64,000 bases of DNA from M3007 sp041736625 (GTDB lineage Bacteria; Bacteroidota; Bacteroidia; Chitinophagales; Saprospiraceae): the NCBI GenBank assembly GCA_041736625.1, contig JBGSTG010000007.1, forward strand, positions 1-64,000, given 5' to 3'. This document shows, one piece after another, positions 27,681 to 35,353 of the stretch (its first letter is position 1; each line of letters begins with the position of its first letter). Made by a program: the position numbers and the translations under genes. The notes below the pieces were generated by a model that was given only the letters and a program-made list of their open reading frames with translations, was not told the DNA's origin and made no database searches.

Positions 27681-28484
27681 CTATGGCTTGTGCGCCCGGA
27701 TGGAAAAAACCATCGGAATAATGTCTTCCAACCCTTGAATCCGGTAGCGACCGTGTTCGTCGCGGACGGTTTTCTGAAAACAATTGAACGGCGAGTAGGG
27801 GTACTCGTGCAGGAATTCGATCACCAGGCCGGCGCCGGCGAGGCTGCTGATCACCTCGCCCAGGGGGTGGTTCCAGCTGTGGTCGCGGTACCGGATCGGC
27901 TCGCCGGCGTGATCGGTGTAGGTGCCGGTGTTGTCAAGTGAAATAACGCCGGCGTTGAAGTACGGATAGGTAAACCGCTCGAACGCGTCGTTGAACATCC
28001 AGACCATGGGGTGGAACTCGGCGATGTAAAAAACGCCGCCTGAAGGTAGGAAATGGGCGATCACAGCCGCCCACCGGGAGAGGTCGGGCAGCCAGCCGAT
28101 TGTGCCGTAAGACGTGAACACAATGTCGAACGCGCCGCTCAGGTATTGGGGCAGGTCGTAGAGGTTGCAACAGACGAAGTGGGCGTCGAGCCCCTGTTCG
28201 GCAGCCAGCATCCGGGCCTGTTCGATGGCGGCGTCGGAGAGGTCGGCACCGGTCACCTGTGCGCCGAGGCGCGCCCAGGAGAGGGTATCCTGGCCGAAAT
28301 GGCACTGCAGGTGCAGGAGGCGTTTGCCGGCGACATCGCCCAGTTCGTGCAACTCAATGGGCGTCAGGCTGGTTTGGCCCTTCTTCCAGCCTTCGAGGTT
28401 GTAAAAATCGGACTGCAGGTGGACGCCGGTGCGCAGGTTCCAGGCATGGCGGTTGTCTTCGAAGTAATCGAGGTCGTTTTGCAT
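27681..28484 (-). CDS. Class I SAM-dependent methyltransferase
   Basis: The 267-residue protein carries motif I as LLHLQCHFGQDTLSWARLGA, motif II as VTGADLSDAAIEQAR, and an FDIVFTSYGTIGWLPDL segment for the post-I region. The rest resembles small-molecule methyltransferases of the UbiE/Methyltransf_11 type. The motif-I glycine pattern (HFGQDT in place of GxGxG) is shared by one subgroup and does not imply inactivity. Substrate unknown. It sits just downstream of the PIN toxin gene (5 bp) and could be read from the same transcript, though no functional link is obvious. Confidence 0.87.
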   Translation of the reverse strand: MQNDLDYFEDNRHAWNLRTGVHLQSDFYNLEGWKKGQTSLTPIELHELGDVAGKRLLHLQCHFGQDTLSWARLGAQVTGADLSDAAIEQARMLAAEQGLDAHFVCCNLYDLPQYLSGAFDIVFTSYGTIGWLPDLSRWAAVIAHFLPSGGVFYIAEFHPMVWMFNDAFERFTYPYFNAGVISLDNTGTYTDHAGEPIRYRDHSWNHPLGEVISSLAGAGLVIEFLHEYPYSPFNCFQKTVRDEHGRYRIQGLEDIIPMVFSIRAHKP

Positions 28485-28489
28485 GATTA

Positions 28490-28912
28490 CTAGTCTATTC
28501 CTAAAAGGCCCCTCAAGTCCTCCAATCTAATGGTTTGGACTTTAGGAAACTGGATATTTTTTAACACTTGAAAATGTTTATCATGTGTTACTATAAAATC
28601 GGCTTGTCCGGCGACAGCGCAGTCCACAAATTTATCGTCATCCGGGTCTGCTTCTATTAAACTCCAACGATAATGCGGGTTGATTAATTCCACATTGGAG
28701 AACTCCAGAAGAAAGTCGAGCCGTTCACCCGACAGATCTGCTCCGTACCTGTGTATACTCTTTTCCAGATATTCTGTAAGAATTTCATTGCTGACCAAAA
28801 GTGTATAACGTTGGTTCATAATGGCTTCAAACACCCACCAGTATTTATGGTGTGGCAAAATAGATACCAGAAAAACATTGGTGTCCAGAACAAGTCGAGG
28901 TTTACCGGCCAT
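28490..28912 (-). CDS. PIN-domain ribonuclease toxin
   Basis: The 140-residue protein is a complete PIN domain of the PIN_3/COG1569 type. Acidic residues are at LVLDTNVFL (Asp10), SNEILTEYLE, DPDDDKFVDCAVAG and FIVTHDKHF. The C-terminal VQTIRLEDL segment is also typical. PIN toxins cleave RNA with Mg2+ and are blocked by the neighbouring antitoxin. Its start overlaps the antitoxin's end by 11 bp, a standard toxin-antitoxin arrangement with the antitoxin first. Confidence 0.9.
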   Translation of the reverse strand: MAGKPRLVLDTNVFLVSILPHHKYWWVFEAIMNQRYTLLVSNEILTEYLEKSIHRYGADLSGERLDFLLEFSNVELINPHYRWSLIEADPDDDKFVDCAVAGQADFIVTHDKHFQVLKNIQFPKVQTIRLEDLRGLLGID

Positions 28913-29123
28913 CTTCGTCCAGCCATTTGTCTAGGTCTGCATCTGTGATATGGCGTGCTTTTGCAGCTTCAGCAACCTTTTCGGTGAATCGTGACGCGAA
29001 GAATCTGGCAAGAAGGTTTTTCAACTCAATAAGTTCTGCTTCGGATGGTTCAAATGAATATATTTTAAGCAACTCTAGCTGGAGTGCGCTTAATTTCTGG
29101 CTGGATTGATTTGTTTGCGTCAT
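28902..29123 (-). CDS. Antitoxin partner of the PIN toxin
   Basis: The 73-residue protein (from ATG 29123, MTQTNQSSQKLS) is helical and acidic. It has ELKNLLARFFASRFTEKVAEAA followed by HITDADLDKWLDEDG, a C-terminal pattern common in antitoxins paired with PIN_3 toxins. The longer frame from 29204 adds a Cys/aromatic leader that looks like chance. It overlaps the toxin gene by 11 bp. The role follows from the pairing. Confidence 0.8.
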   Translation of the reverse strand: MTQTNQSSQKLSALQLELLKIYSFEPSEAELIELKNLLARFFASRFTEKVAEAAKARHITDADLDKWLDEDGR

Positions 29124-29319
29124 ATCTGCGGTGTTTAGCTTCTTGTAAAACAAACATTCAAGATGTTTTGCTGCAAATATGACCCAATAAACCAGATTAT
29201 GCAAGTGTAGCGTCCAACGAATGCCCCTTTTTCCGGCGCAAAAGACCGCTGCATGGTGTTACGACCCGTTTGTTAGTTAAACTTTTTTTAAAGTTGGCCC
29301 TTCGGATACCCCTGCTGTG

Positions 29320-29349
29320 TTGATTTAGGTTTAGCAATGACTACTTTTG
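29320..29349 (+). promoter_or_regulatory. Bacteroidota promoter, TTG-N19-TAnnTTTG
   Basis: TTG at 29320-29322 and TACTTTTG at 29342-29349 are separated by 19 bases, the phylum's optimum. Transcription should begin near 29355, only a few bases before ATG 29359 or about 25 bases before ATG 29380. This argues against the TTG start at 29347, which lies inside the promoter. Confidence 0.7.
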
Positions 29350-29358
29350 TACGTTGAA

Positions 29359-30138
29359 ATGAAAAAATTGCTTGTCGATATGCGTTTGCTGTTGTTGATA
29401 TGGCTGCTGGGTTGCGGGATAGGGTGGGCCCAGCCAACCCCACGCCCGGGCCAGACCATTAAGATTTCTCCGATGAGCACCTCCCTGTACCCGGAATCCA
29501 AGCAACCCAAAAACGCCAAAACCAGAACCATTTTCCCGGAAACCTCCGCCGTATCGCCGGCTACCTTGCAGCCCGCCGGCTCAACCACCGCGCCGGTGTC
29601 TAATGCAGCTAAAGACCCGCGCCAGGACTCCCGAAGCAGCAACCTCTCCACACCCCAGACCGCGCCGGCACTCACCAGGCCCGCCGAGCCGATCGGCGTA
29701 CAGTGGATGACCATCGAAGAAGCCGTTTCACTGCAAAAGGGAGAGCGGCGGAAAATATTTGTCGAGGTGTACGCTGACGGGTGCAGTGAATGCAAAAAAA
29801 TGGATCTGACTACCTTCGGCAACGCCGCCGTGTGCGACTACCTGAACCAGCACTACTACCCTGTGCGCTTCAACGCCGAAGAAAAAGAAAGCATCGATTA
29901 TAAAGGGAAGACTTACCGGTACGAGCGCACCGCCACCACCGGACACCACGAGCTCGCCGCTGAATGGCTGCTGAACAGGCTGAACTTCCCCACCTGCGTT
30001 TTTCTGGATGAGAACCTGAACCTGATCCAACCTATTCCCGGTTACCAGGACGCCGAGAAATTGCTCACCATCCTTGAATACTTCGGAACCGACAGCCATC
30101 GGACTACCCCTTGGGAGACGTTTGAGAAACAACACTGA
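29359..30138 (+). CDS. Exported thioredoxin-fold protein
   Basis: The 259-residue protein has a signal peptide (MRLLLLIWLLGCGIGWAQ within the first 25 residues), a Pro/Ser/Thr-rich linker of about 100 residues, and a thioredoxin-fold domain. The active-site-like motif is VYADGCSECKKMD (CxxC), followed by FLDENLNLIQPIPGYQ. This resembles DUF255/thioredoxin_7-type periplasmic proteins, which act in thiol-disulfide exchange. ATG 29359 and ATG 29380 are both acceptable starts. The gene is preceded by a well-formed promoter and followed after 2 bp by a hairpin repeat. Confidence 0.83.
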   Translation: MKKLLVDMRLLLLIWLLGCGIGWAQPTPRPGQTIKISPMSTSLYPESKQPKNAKTRTIFPETSAVSPATLQPAGSTTAPVSNAAKDPRQDSRSSNLSTPQTAPALTRPAEPIGVQWMTIEEAVSLQKGERRKIFVEVYADGCSECKKMDLTTFGNAAVCDYLNQHYYPVRFNAEEKESIDYKGKTYRYERTATTGHHELAAEWLLNRLNFPTCVFLDENLNLIQPIPGYQDAEKLLTILEYFGTDSHRTTPWETFEKQH

Positions 30139-30140
30139 GT

Positions 30141-30203
30141 GAGTGTCGAATGGTGTGTACGCTTGGTAACCCGTGGAAGCCAGGCGTACACGCTATTCGA
30201 CAC
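30141..30203. repeat. 63-bp hairpin repeat (family E, copy 1)
   Basis: The arms GTGTCGAATGGTGTGTACGC and GCGTACACGCTATTCGACAC pair with two mismatches around a ~21-nt loop (TTGGTAACCCGTGGAAGCCAG is cut here at its ends). The same element recurs at 38362-38426, again a few bases after a stop codon. Confidence 0.85.
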
Positions 30204-30237
30204 GCACCACGCGCCATTCGGCACTCGAAATTCCTGT

Positions 30238-30245
30238 TATCTTTG
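30238..30245 (+). promoter_or_regulatory. Bacteroidota-type -7 element upstream of the AAA-like gene
   Basis: TATCTTTG matches TAnnTTTG and ends 8 bases before ATG 30254, so the mRNA would be leaderless or nearly so. No clear -33 TTG is found. Confidence 0.5.
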
Positions 30246-30253
30246 CCAAACGT

Positions 30254-31807
30254 ATGGCCCGATTTTTCAACACCACCGGATTTTGCAACCCCGCTGACCA
30301 CTACATGGTCGCGCCCTTTCGGGGTCTGTACGACGACATCTACCGCCTGATTGAGTCCAAGCAGTTTTTGGTGCTGCACGCGCCGCGCCAGACGGGCAAG
30401 ACCACCTTCCTGCACGCCCTGGCCCACCGACTCAACCAGGAGGGCAAGTACATCGGTATGGTATTCTCCGTGGAGACGGCCGGGGTGCCGAGCTTTACGC
30501 AGGAACAGGCCAACGAAAACATGGTCAATGCCCTGTACCGCATGGCGCCCATGTTTCTGCCCGAGTCCGAGCGCCCGGTGGCGCCCCGGCATCCCGTTAC
30601 GTTGAATGACTACCTGAACAACTGGTCGCTCGCACAAAGTAAACCCATCGTCCTGCTCGTCGACGAAGCCGATTCGCTGTGGGACGACGTGCTGGTGGCC
30701 TTCCTGCGCCAGATGCGCGACGGCTTCCAGTTGCGCCCCACAGGTTTTCCGCAGTCGGTGGCCCTCGTGGGCCTGCGCGACATCCGGGAGTACCGCATGA
30801 AAGCGCGGGACGACAATCCGTCGCTGGGCAGCGGCTCCCCGTTCAACGTGAAAGCCAAGTCGTTTTTTTTACCTGTATTTACCAGGGAAGAGGTACGGGG
30901 CCTTTTGCAGGAACACACCAACGACACCGGGCAGGCGTTTACCGAAGCGGTTTTTGAAAAAATATACGCATTTTCCGGCGGCCAACCCTGGCTGACCAAC
31001 GCCCTGGCGAATGAGATCGTGGCGGAATTATTAAACAACGACTACTCCCAACCCATCACGCCCGACATGGTGGAAACGGCCAGGGAAAACCTCATCGCGC
31101 AGCGGCAAACGCATTTAGACAGTCTGGTCGACAAGCTCAAGGAAACCCGCGTGCGCCGGGTAGTGATGAGCATTATCACGGGCGCCAGCCCTCAATTTGA
31201 CAACTTTGACGATGCCATGCTGTACTGTCGCGATCTGGGCATCATCGCGCCAGACGCTCCCGTGCGCTTTGCCAATCCGATTTACCGGGAAATCATAACC
31301 CGCATCGTCAACTCCAGCTTTCATTACGGCTTCGACCAGGATATCGTAGATACCCAATGGTACCTGCACCCCGATGGCCGCATGGACATGGACAAGCTGC
31401 TGCGCGCTTTTGTCGATTTTTACCGACGCCATTCCGAATCGTGGCTCGAGCGTTTTGAGTTCAAGGAAGCTGGCCATCAGCTCCTGCTCATGGCCTTTTT
31501 GCAGCGCATTGTGAACGACGGCGGGCGCATAGAGCGGGAAATGGCCGCAGGCAATGGCCGCACCGATCTGGTGGTGTTCTGGAAAGACCAGGTGATCCCC
31601 TTCGAACTCAAAATCAAGTACGATAAATGGACCAGGGAAGACGGCCTGCGCCAGATCGGCCGCTACATGGACAAACTGGGCCAGCAACACGGGTACTTAG
31701 TGTTGTTTGAACCCAAATCTTCCGAACTGATCCCCTGGGAAGAGCGTCTGCACTGGACGGACGAGACACTGGCAGACGGGCGACGGGTGACGGTGGTGGA
31801 AATGTAG
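30254..31807 (+). CDS. AAA-like ATPase with C-terminal PD-(D/E)XK nuclease-like domain
   Basis: The 517-residue protein starts at ATG 30254 (MARFFNTTGFCNPADHYMV). Walker A is APRQTGKT (43-50) and Walker B is IVLLVDEAD (132-140), followed by ALVGLRDIREY. This is the AAA_35/AAA-ATPase-like type found across Bacteroidota and cyanobacteria. The C-terminal ~100 residues contain GRTDLVVFW...FELKI (about 435-455), matching the D and ExK of PD-(D/E)XK nuclease-like domains. Members of this group are often numerous and of unknown role; links to mobile elements or defence are suspected but unproven. No obvious partner gene lies beside it. Confidence 0.82.
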   Translation: MARFFNTTGFCNPADHYMVAPFRGLYDDIYRLIESKQFLVLHAPRQTGKTTFLHALAHRLNQEGKYIGMVFSVETAGVPSFTQEQANENMVNALYRMAPMFLPESERPVAPRHPVTLNDYLNNWSLAQSKPIVLLVDEADSLWDDVLVAFLRQMRDGFQLRPTGFPQSVALVGLRDIREYRMKARDDNPSLGSGSPFNVKAKSFFLPVFTREEVRGLLQEHTNDTGQAFTEAVFEKIYAFSGGQPWLTNALANEIVAELLNNDYSQPITPDMVETARENLIAQRQTHLDSLVDKLKETRVRRVVMSIITGASPQFDNFDDAMLYCRDLGIIAPDAPVRFANPIYREIITRIVNSSFHYGFDQDIVDTQWYLHPDGRMDMDKLLRAFVDFYRRHSESWLERFEFKEAGHQLLLMAFLQRIVNDGGRIEREMAAGNGRTDLVVFWKDQVIPFELKIKYDKWTREDGLRQIGRYMDKLGQQHGYLVLFEPKSSELIPWEERLHWTDETLADGRRVTVVEM

Positions 31808-31809
31808 AG

Positions 31810-31828
31810 AATGTCGACACTCGACATT
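31810..31828. terminator. Small hairpin after the AAA-like gene
   Basis: AATGTCGA and TCGACATT pair around a CAC loop two bases after the stop codon. It is followed by an AT-rich stretch but no clean T run, so terminator function is tentative. The rest of the gap up to 32030 holds nothing else that I can identify. Confidence 0.4.
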
Positions 31829-32007
31829 CCCATGGGTTATTTTACAATTATTTAATATTGGGCATTGGGCTGTACGACGCCCGTCCGACAAAAATTCCCT
31901 TTTGCGGCATTTATTCAGGTATTTTTTTTCATAAAGATGCTATCGGGGTGTTTCGGCAAAATAAAAATAAAGTGTTAATGCCGTGCCATCTATATTTTTC
32001 CAGCGAC

Positions 32008-32038
32008 TTGGACTTTTTAGCAATACCCGGTACTTTTG
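32008..32038 (+). promoter_or_regulatory. Promoter TTG-N20-TAnnTTTG of the beta-helix cargo gene
   Basis: TTG at 32008-32010 and TACTTTTG at 32031-32038 are 20 bases apart. The predicted transcript would begin near 32045 and carry a ~170-nt leader up to ATG 32215. Confidence 0.65.
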
Positions 32039-32065
32039 TACAGTCATGATACACGCCCGTTTCAG

Positions 32066-32105
32066 GCAATGCCCGCCCGGTTCCGGACCGGGTGGCGGAT
32101 TGCCG
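32066..32105 (+). promoter_or_regulatory. Strong hairpin in the 5' leader
   Basis: GGCAATGCCCGCCCGG and CCGGGTGGCGGATTGCC pair around a TTCCGGA-containing loop, about 25 nt after the predicted transcription start. The structure has no T run, so it reads as a leader stem rather than a terminator. No known riboswitch pattern is recognised. Confidence 0.5.
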
Positions 32106-32321
32106 GAGCGCGCGCCTAGTCTTCCTGTGTAAGTCTTGCGGAAAGTGAACCAACACATTTTCTCTTCACAGCGTAGCTTAAACAACCTAAAAGTACGCTA
32201 AAAAACCAATTGCCATGAAAAATTTTCTTTTCGGCTTAAATGCCACTTTCTTTCAAAATAAAAGTAGAATAGGGGGGGTGTTTCCAAAATTTTACATCGA
32301 AAATGGGCCAATAGCATTCTA

Positions 32322-35288
32322 TTGATTCCCGTCCTTTCTGTTTGGGTATTACTGTTGTCCACTCTGGTGGCCTACGGGCAAACCACAACGTGCGGTATCC
32401 GGAATTCTTGCTTAAACCCCGCTTTACTCTCAAACTACAAATGCATTGTCAGCAGCGTGTCTTCTCCATTGACGTTTTCCTCGCTCATTGCTTCAGGCGA
32501 TCTACTCGACCAAAATGCGGCTAAAACCACGCCCCAGTATTTGGTGGTGACTGGTCCTTTGGTAGCGGATATCGCTACCATTCCCAATGGGGGTTACACC
32601 TTTGCAAACAATTCAGAAATTATTTTTACCGATGCTGACGGAGGTATTACCGTAGGCATCGGTAGCCAGCTCAATCTGAAAGGAACGTATGTTCATGGGT
32701 GCGATGCGCTTTGGAACCGCATTCAGGCCAACGCGGCTTCTGTACTGAACATTTCCGACAACAGCATTTTGGAGAATGCCGCTTATGCCGTTTTTCTAAA
32801 TCCCGGTTCTACCTTCAACTGTGCGAACACTACATTCAACGGAAACTACATAAGTATTTACGCTGGTGCCTCTAATCCATCGGGGCCTGCCAATTTGCTT
32901 GGCTTCAATGTAAGCGGTTGTACTTTTGACGGTTCGGCAGCATTGCTGAATGCTTATACGCCAAGTGTGTACAACCCGTATGGCGGTGTATTCAGCATAC
33001 CGAATATCGCTATTTTGCTCCATAACGTTTCCAGTGTAAAAGTCGGCAACGAAGCTGGAGGAACGAGCGCGCAGAACACATTCAGGAATTATACACAAAC
33101 CATTTACCCGCCTATGGGCCTGAAGGTCATCCATCCCGGCCGGGGGGTGTATGCCGTCAATTCAAATCCGACGGTGGTAAACTCCCGATTTGTCAATATT
33201 GGCGCTGCGGATAACACTAACGTGGGATACGGCGTATCAGCCTTGTCCAATACCAAATCGCATACAATAAATGTATTCGGGCTTGGTTCAGGGGAAACCG
33301 CTACACCCACATTTGAAAACGTGCACCGGGCGGCGTCCATTGTGAATGCAAACCTGTCGTTCAAGGACGCACGAGTGAAAAATTGTCATGAAGGGGTATT
33401 GGTGACCATCGATGAAGGTGTAGCGCTGGTGTTTCAGCCTGGCATCCCGTTTATCGATATTGCCAATAACCGAATCGAAGAAATCTGCTCAAACGCCATT
33501 CGGCTTTACAAGTCGGCGCCGTCCGGCTCGGCAAAGATCGATAATAACAAAATCGATTTCAACTCCACAAATTCCAATTGTGGCGTAATAAACCGGGGAA
33601 TATGGATTGAAAACGACGATGCTACGCCATTGAATGGTCAGGGATACGTGTTGTCCGACAACATCATCACACACATAAGCAGCCCGGCACCCACCAGGTT
33701 GCAAGCTATTGAAACCAATGGCGTGACCCACATTCGTCACGTGGACAATACGGTGACGGACGAGGACGCCAGCAACGGGCTGTTCAGTTTTACGGGTATC
33801 CAGCTTGGATTGGGTTCACGTGCCCGTCTGGAAGACAACACGGTTACCGGCGTCAAAACCAACTATTTCGTTGGAACTTCCTCCGGTATCAACAACATCG
33901 CCTCCGGCAACGTACTTATGCTGTGCAATACCACCGACGCGGTAAACCGGGGCATCAACTTTAACGGCTTTGAGTGTGATGCCGCCGATTTTAAGGTGAA
34001 TACCATGAATACCCATGCCTACGGACTTTACCTCCAGGAAGGTACGCGCATGGGCGACCAGTTTGAAAAACAGAACTACTGGGAAGGCTCCAGTGGACAG
34101 GTGGAGGGCAAGTTTGAGTTTTCTGGGTATGATCCTGGTAATTCGATGGATGTGGCCTTTGTTCAACATTCCCGGTTCATCATCGACATTCTGGACGAGA
34201 CCGACGAGCGCTGGGCCAATCCGCGTGAAGTAGATACGGACGACGACAGCGGCAACGTATGGTTTACCGGCTCGCGCAACAATTACCTGGGCCAGGCGTG
34301 TGCGGAGACCATTCCCGGTCCCACGAAGTCCGATAACCTGGTTTTCAACGACTCCTTCCCTGCCTACCGGGGTTTGGAGAGCAGTATCTGGGAAGCCCGG
34401 TTTCACACCTTCGGGCGTCTGTATGAGGACACTACCCTGCGCTCGTCCGCCACGGCAATACTATCCTGGTACAACAACCATTACGACAGCACCTACGCTG
34501 CCCTGTACCGCATTTACGCCGATATGAACGCCCTGGGGAAACCCAAAACTACGCTGTTGGCCCTGCGAACGAGCATCGACTCCCTGATTCTGGAACGGGA
34601 CACCTTGGAGGCAACGTGGTACGCCGCTACGGTGGATTCGGTAAAAGCGGTGCTTTTCACGCAGTTGGAAACCTTCAGTGAGGACGTGGCGGAAGCTCAA
34701 GCCGATCTGGATAGCCTGATGACCCTCGAAACGACGGCGTTCAGCAGCGCTGTGGATGATCTGCGCGACCGCCTGGACAGCCTCTCCTTAGCCGACACCT
34801 GGGAGACCAACCTTGCAGCGGTATTGGACATCGTGCTGGACACCGAACTGGGCACGGATACTCTCACCGGCGCCCAGGAAGCTGATCTGGACTCTATCGC
34901 CCAGCAATGCCGCATGGCAGGCGGCTTCGGCGTGCGGCTGGCTCGGCACGTACTGGGCTACGACCCCACAACGCAGTTCGCCATCGATACAAGCTGTGTG
35001 GCTGAAGAACGTGCTGCCGGCAATTCGCCGAATACTGCGGCTGGAAACACCTGCTTGTTCCCCAACCCGGCCGGCAACACTTTCTACCTGGCGTTCGAGC
35101 AGCCGGCCCTCAATCGCGAAGTACGCGTATTCGATCCGCTGGGACGGATGGTAGCCCATACCAACAACGCCAACGGCGTGCAGCAACGAATTTCGCTTGA
35201 TCGCACCGCTGCCGGCTTGTACGTTGTACACGTTATGCACGATGGTGGAAGCTTAGAAGTGCTCAAAGTTTACATCAACAGCAAATAA
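32322..35288 (+). CDS. T9SS type A cargo, right-handed beta-helix protein (5' end possibly out of frame)
   Basis: The open frame starts at TTG 32322 and encodes 988 residues. It begins with a hydrophobic signal core (VLSVWVLLLSTLVAYGQ) that lacks the basic N-terminus expected. ATG 32215 (MKNFLFGLNATFFQNK) lies out of frame, with a run of seven G (32272-32278) between; one extra G would join the two and give a normal signal peptide with RKWANS before the core. Residues 60-560 form a parallel beta-helix with many Asn/Gly turns (SSVKVGNEAGGTSAQNTFRNY is typical), and 690-880 is a helical, probably coiled-coil region. The C-terminus is a type A sorting domain (LFPNPAGNTFYLAFEQ, GLYVVHVMHDGG). Expected at the cell surface. 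Confidence 0.85.
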   Translation: MIPVLSVWVLLLSTLVAYGQTTTCGIRNSCLNPALLSNYKCIVSSVSSPLTFSSLIASGDLLDQNAAKTTPQYLVVTGPLVADIATIPNGGYTFANNSEIIFTDADGGITVGIGSQLNLKGTYVHGCDALWNRIQANAASVLNISDNSILENAAYAVFLNPGSTFNCANTTFNGNYISIYAGASNPSGPANLLGFNVSGCTFDGSAALLNAYTPSVYNPYGGVFSIPNIAILLHNVSSVKVGNEAGGTSAQNTFRNYTQTIYPPMGLKVIHPGRGVYAVNSNPTVVNSRFVNIGAADNTNVGYGVSALSNTKSHTINVFGLGSGETATPTFENVHRAASIVNANLSFKDARVKNCHEGVLVTIDEGVALVFQPGIPFIDIANNRIEEICSNAIRLYKSAPSGSAKIDNNKIDFNSTNSNCGVINRGIWIENDDATPLNGQGYVLSDNIITHISSPAPTRLQAIETNGVTHIRHVDNTVTDEDASNGLFSFTGIQLGLGSRARLEDNTVTGVKTNYFVGTSSGINNIASGNVLMLCNTTDAVNRGINFNGFECDAADFKVNTMNTHAYGLYLQEGTRMGDQFEKQNYWEGSSGQVEGKFEFSGYDPGNSMDVAFVQHSRFIIDILDETDERWANPREVDTDDDSGNVWFTGSRNNYLGQACAETIPGPTKSDNLVFNDSFPAYRGLESSIWEARFHTFGRLYEDTTLRSSATAILSWYNNHYDSTYAALYRIYADMNALGKPKTTLLALRTSIDSLILERDTLEATWYAATVDSVKAVLFTQLETFSEDVAEAQADLDSLMTLETTAFSSAVDDLRDRLDSLSLADTWETNLAAVLDIVLDTELGTDTLTGAQEADLDSIAQQCRMAGGFGVRLARHVLGYDPTTQFAIDTSCVAEERAAGNSPNTAAGNTCLFPNPAGNTFYLAFEQPALNREVRVFDPLGRMVAHTNNANGVQQRISLDRTAAGLYVVHVMHDGGSLEVLKVYINSK

Positions 35289-35305
35289 TTTTCAACCTTA
35301 ACTCA

Positions 35306-35336
35306 GCCGACACGGGTGGCCTTCACCCGTGTCGGC
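35306..35336 (+). terminator. Intrinsic terminator-like hairpin
   Basis: GCCGACACGGGTG and CACCCGTGTCGGC form a perfect 13-bp stem around GCCTT, 18 bp after the stop codon of the beta-helix gene. It is followed by ATTTCATTTTT. Confidence 0.75.
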
Positions 35337-35353
35337 ATTTCATTTTTGTGCTC

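Noticed and set aside
30254..31807. The AAA/PD-(D/E)XK protein as part of a defence island
   Set aside because: The domain pair would allow it, but neighbours are a thioredoxin-fold protein and cell-surface cargo; no restriction, retron, CBASS or similar partner is present.
31858..32049. A 63-codon plus-strand frame after the AAA-like gene
   Set aside because: It overlaps the promoter of the beta-helix gene and has no protein-like pattern.
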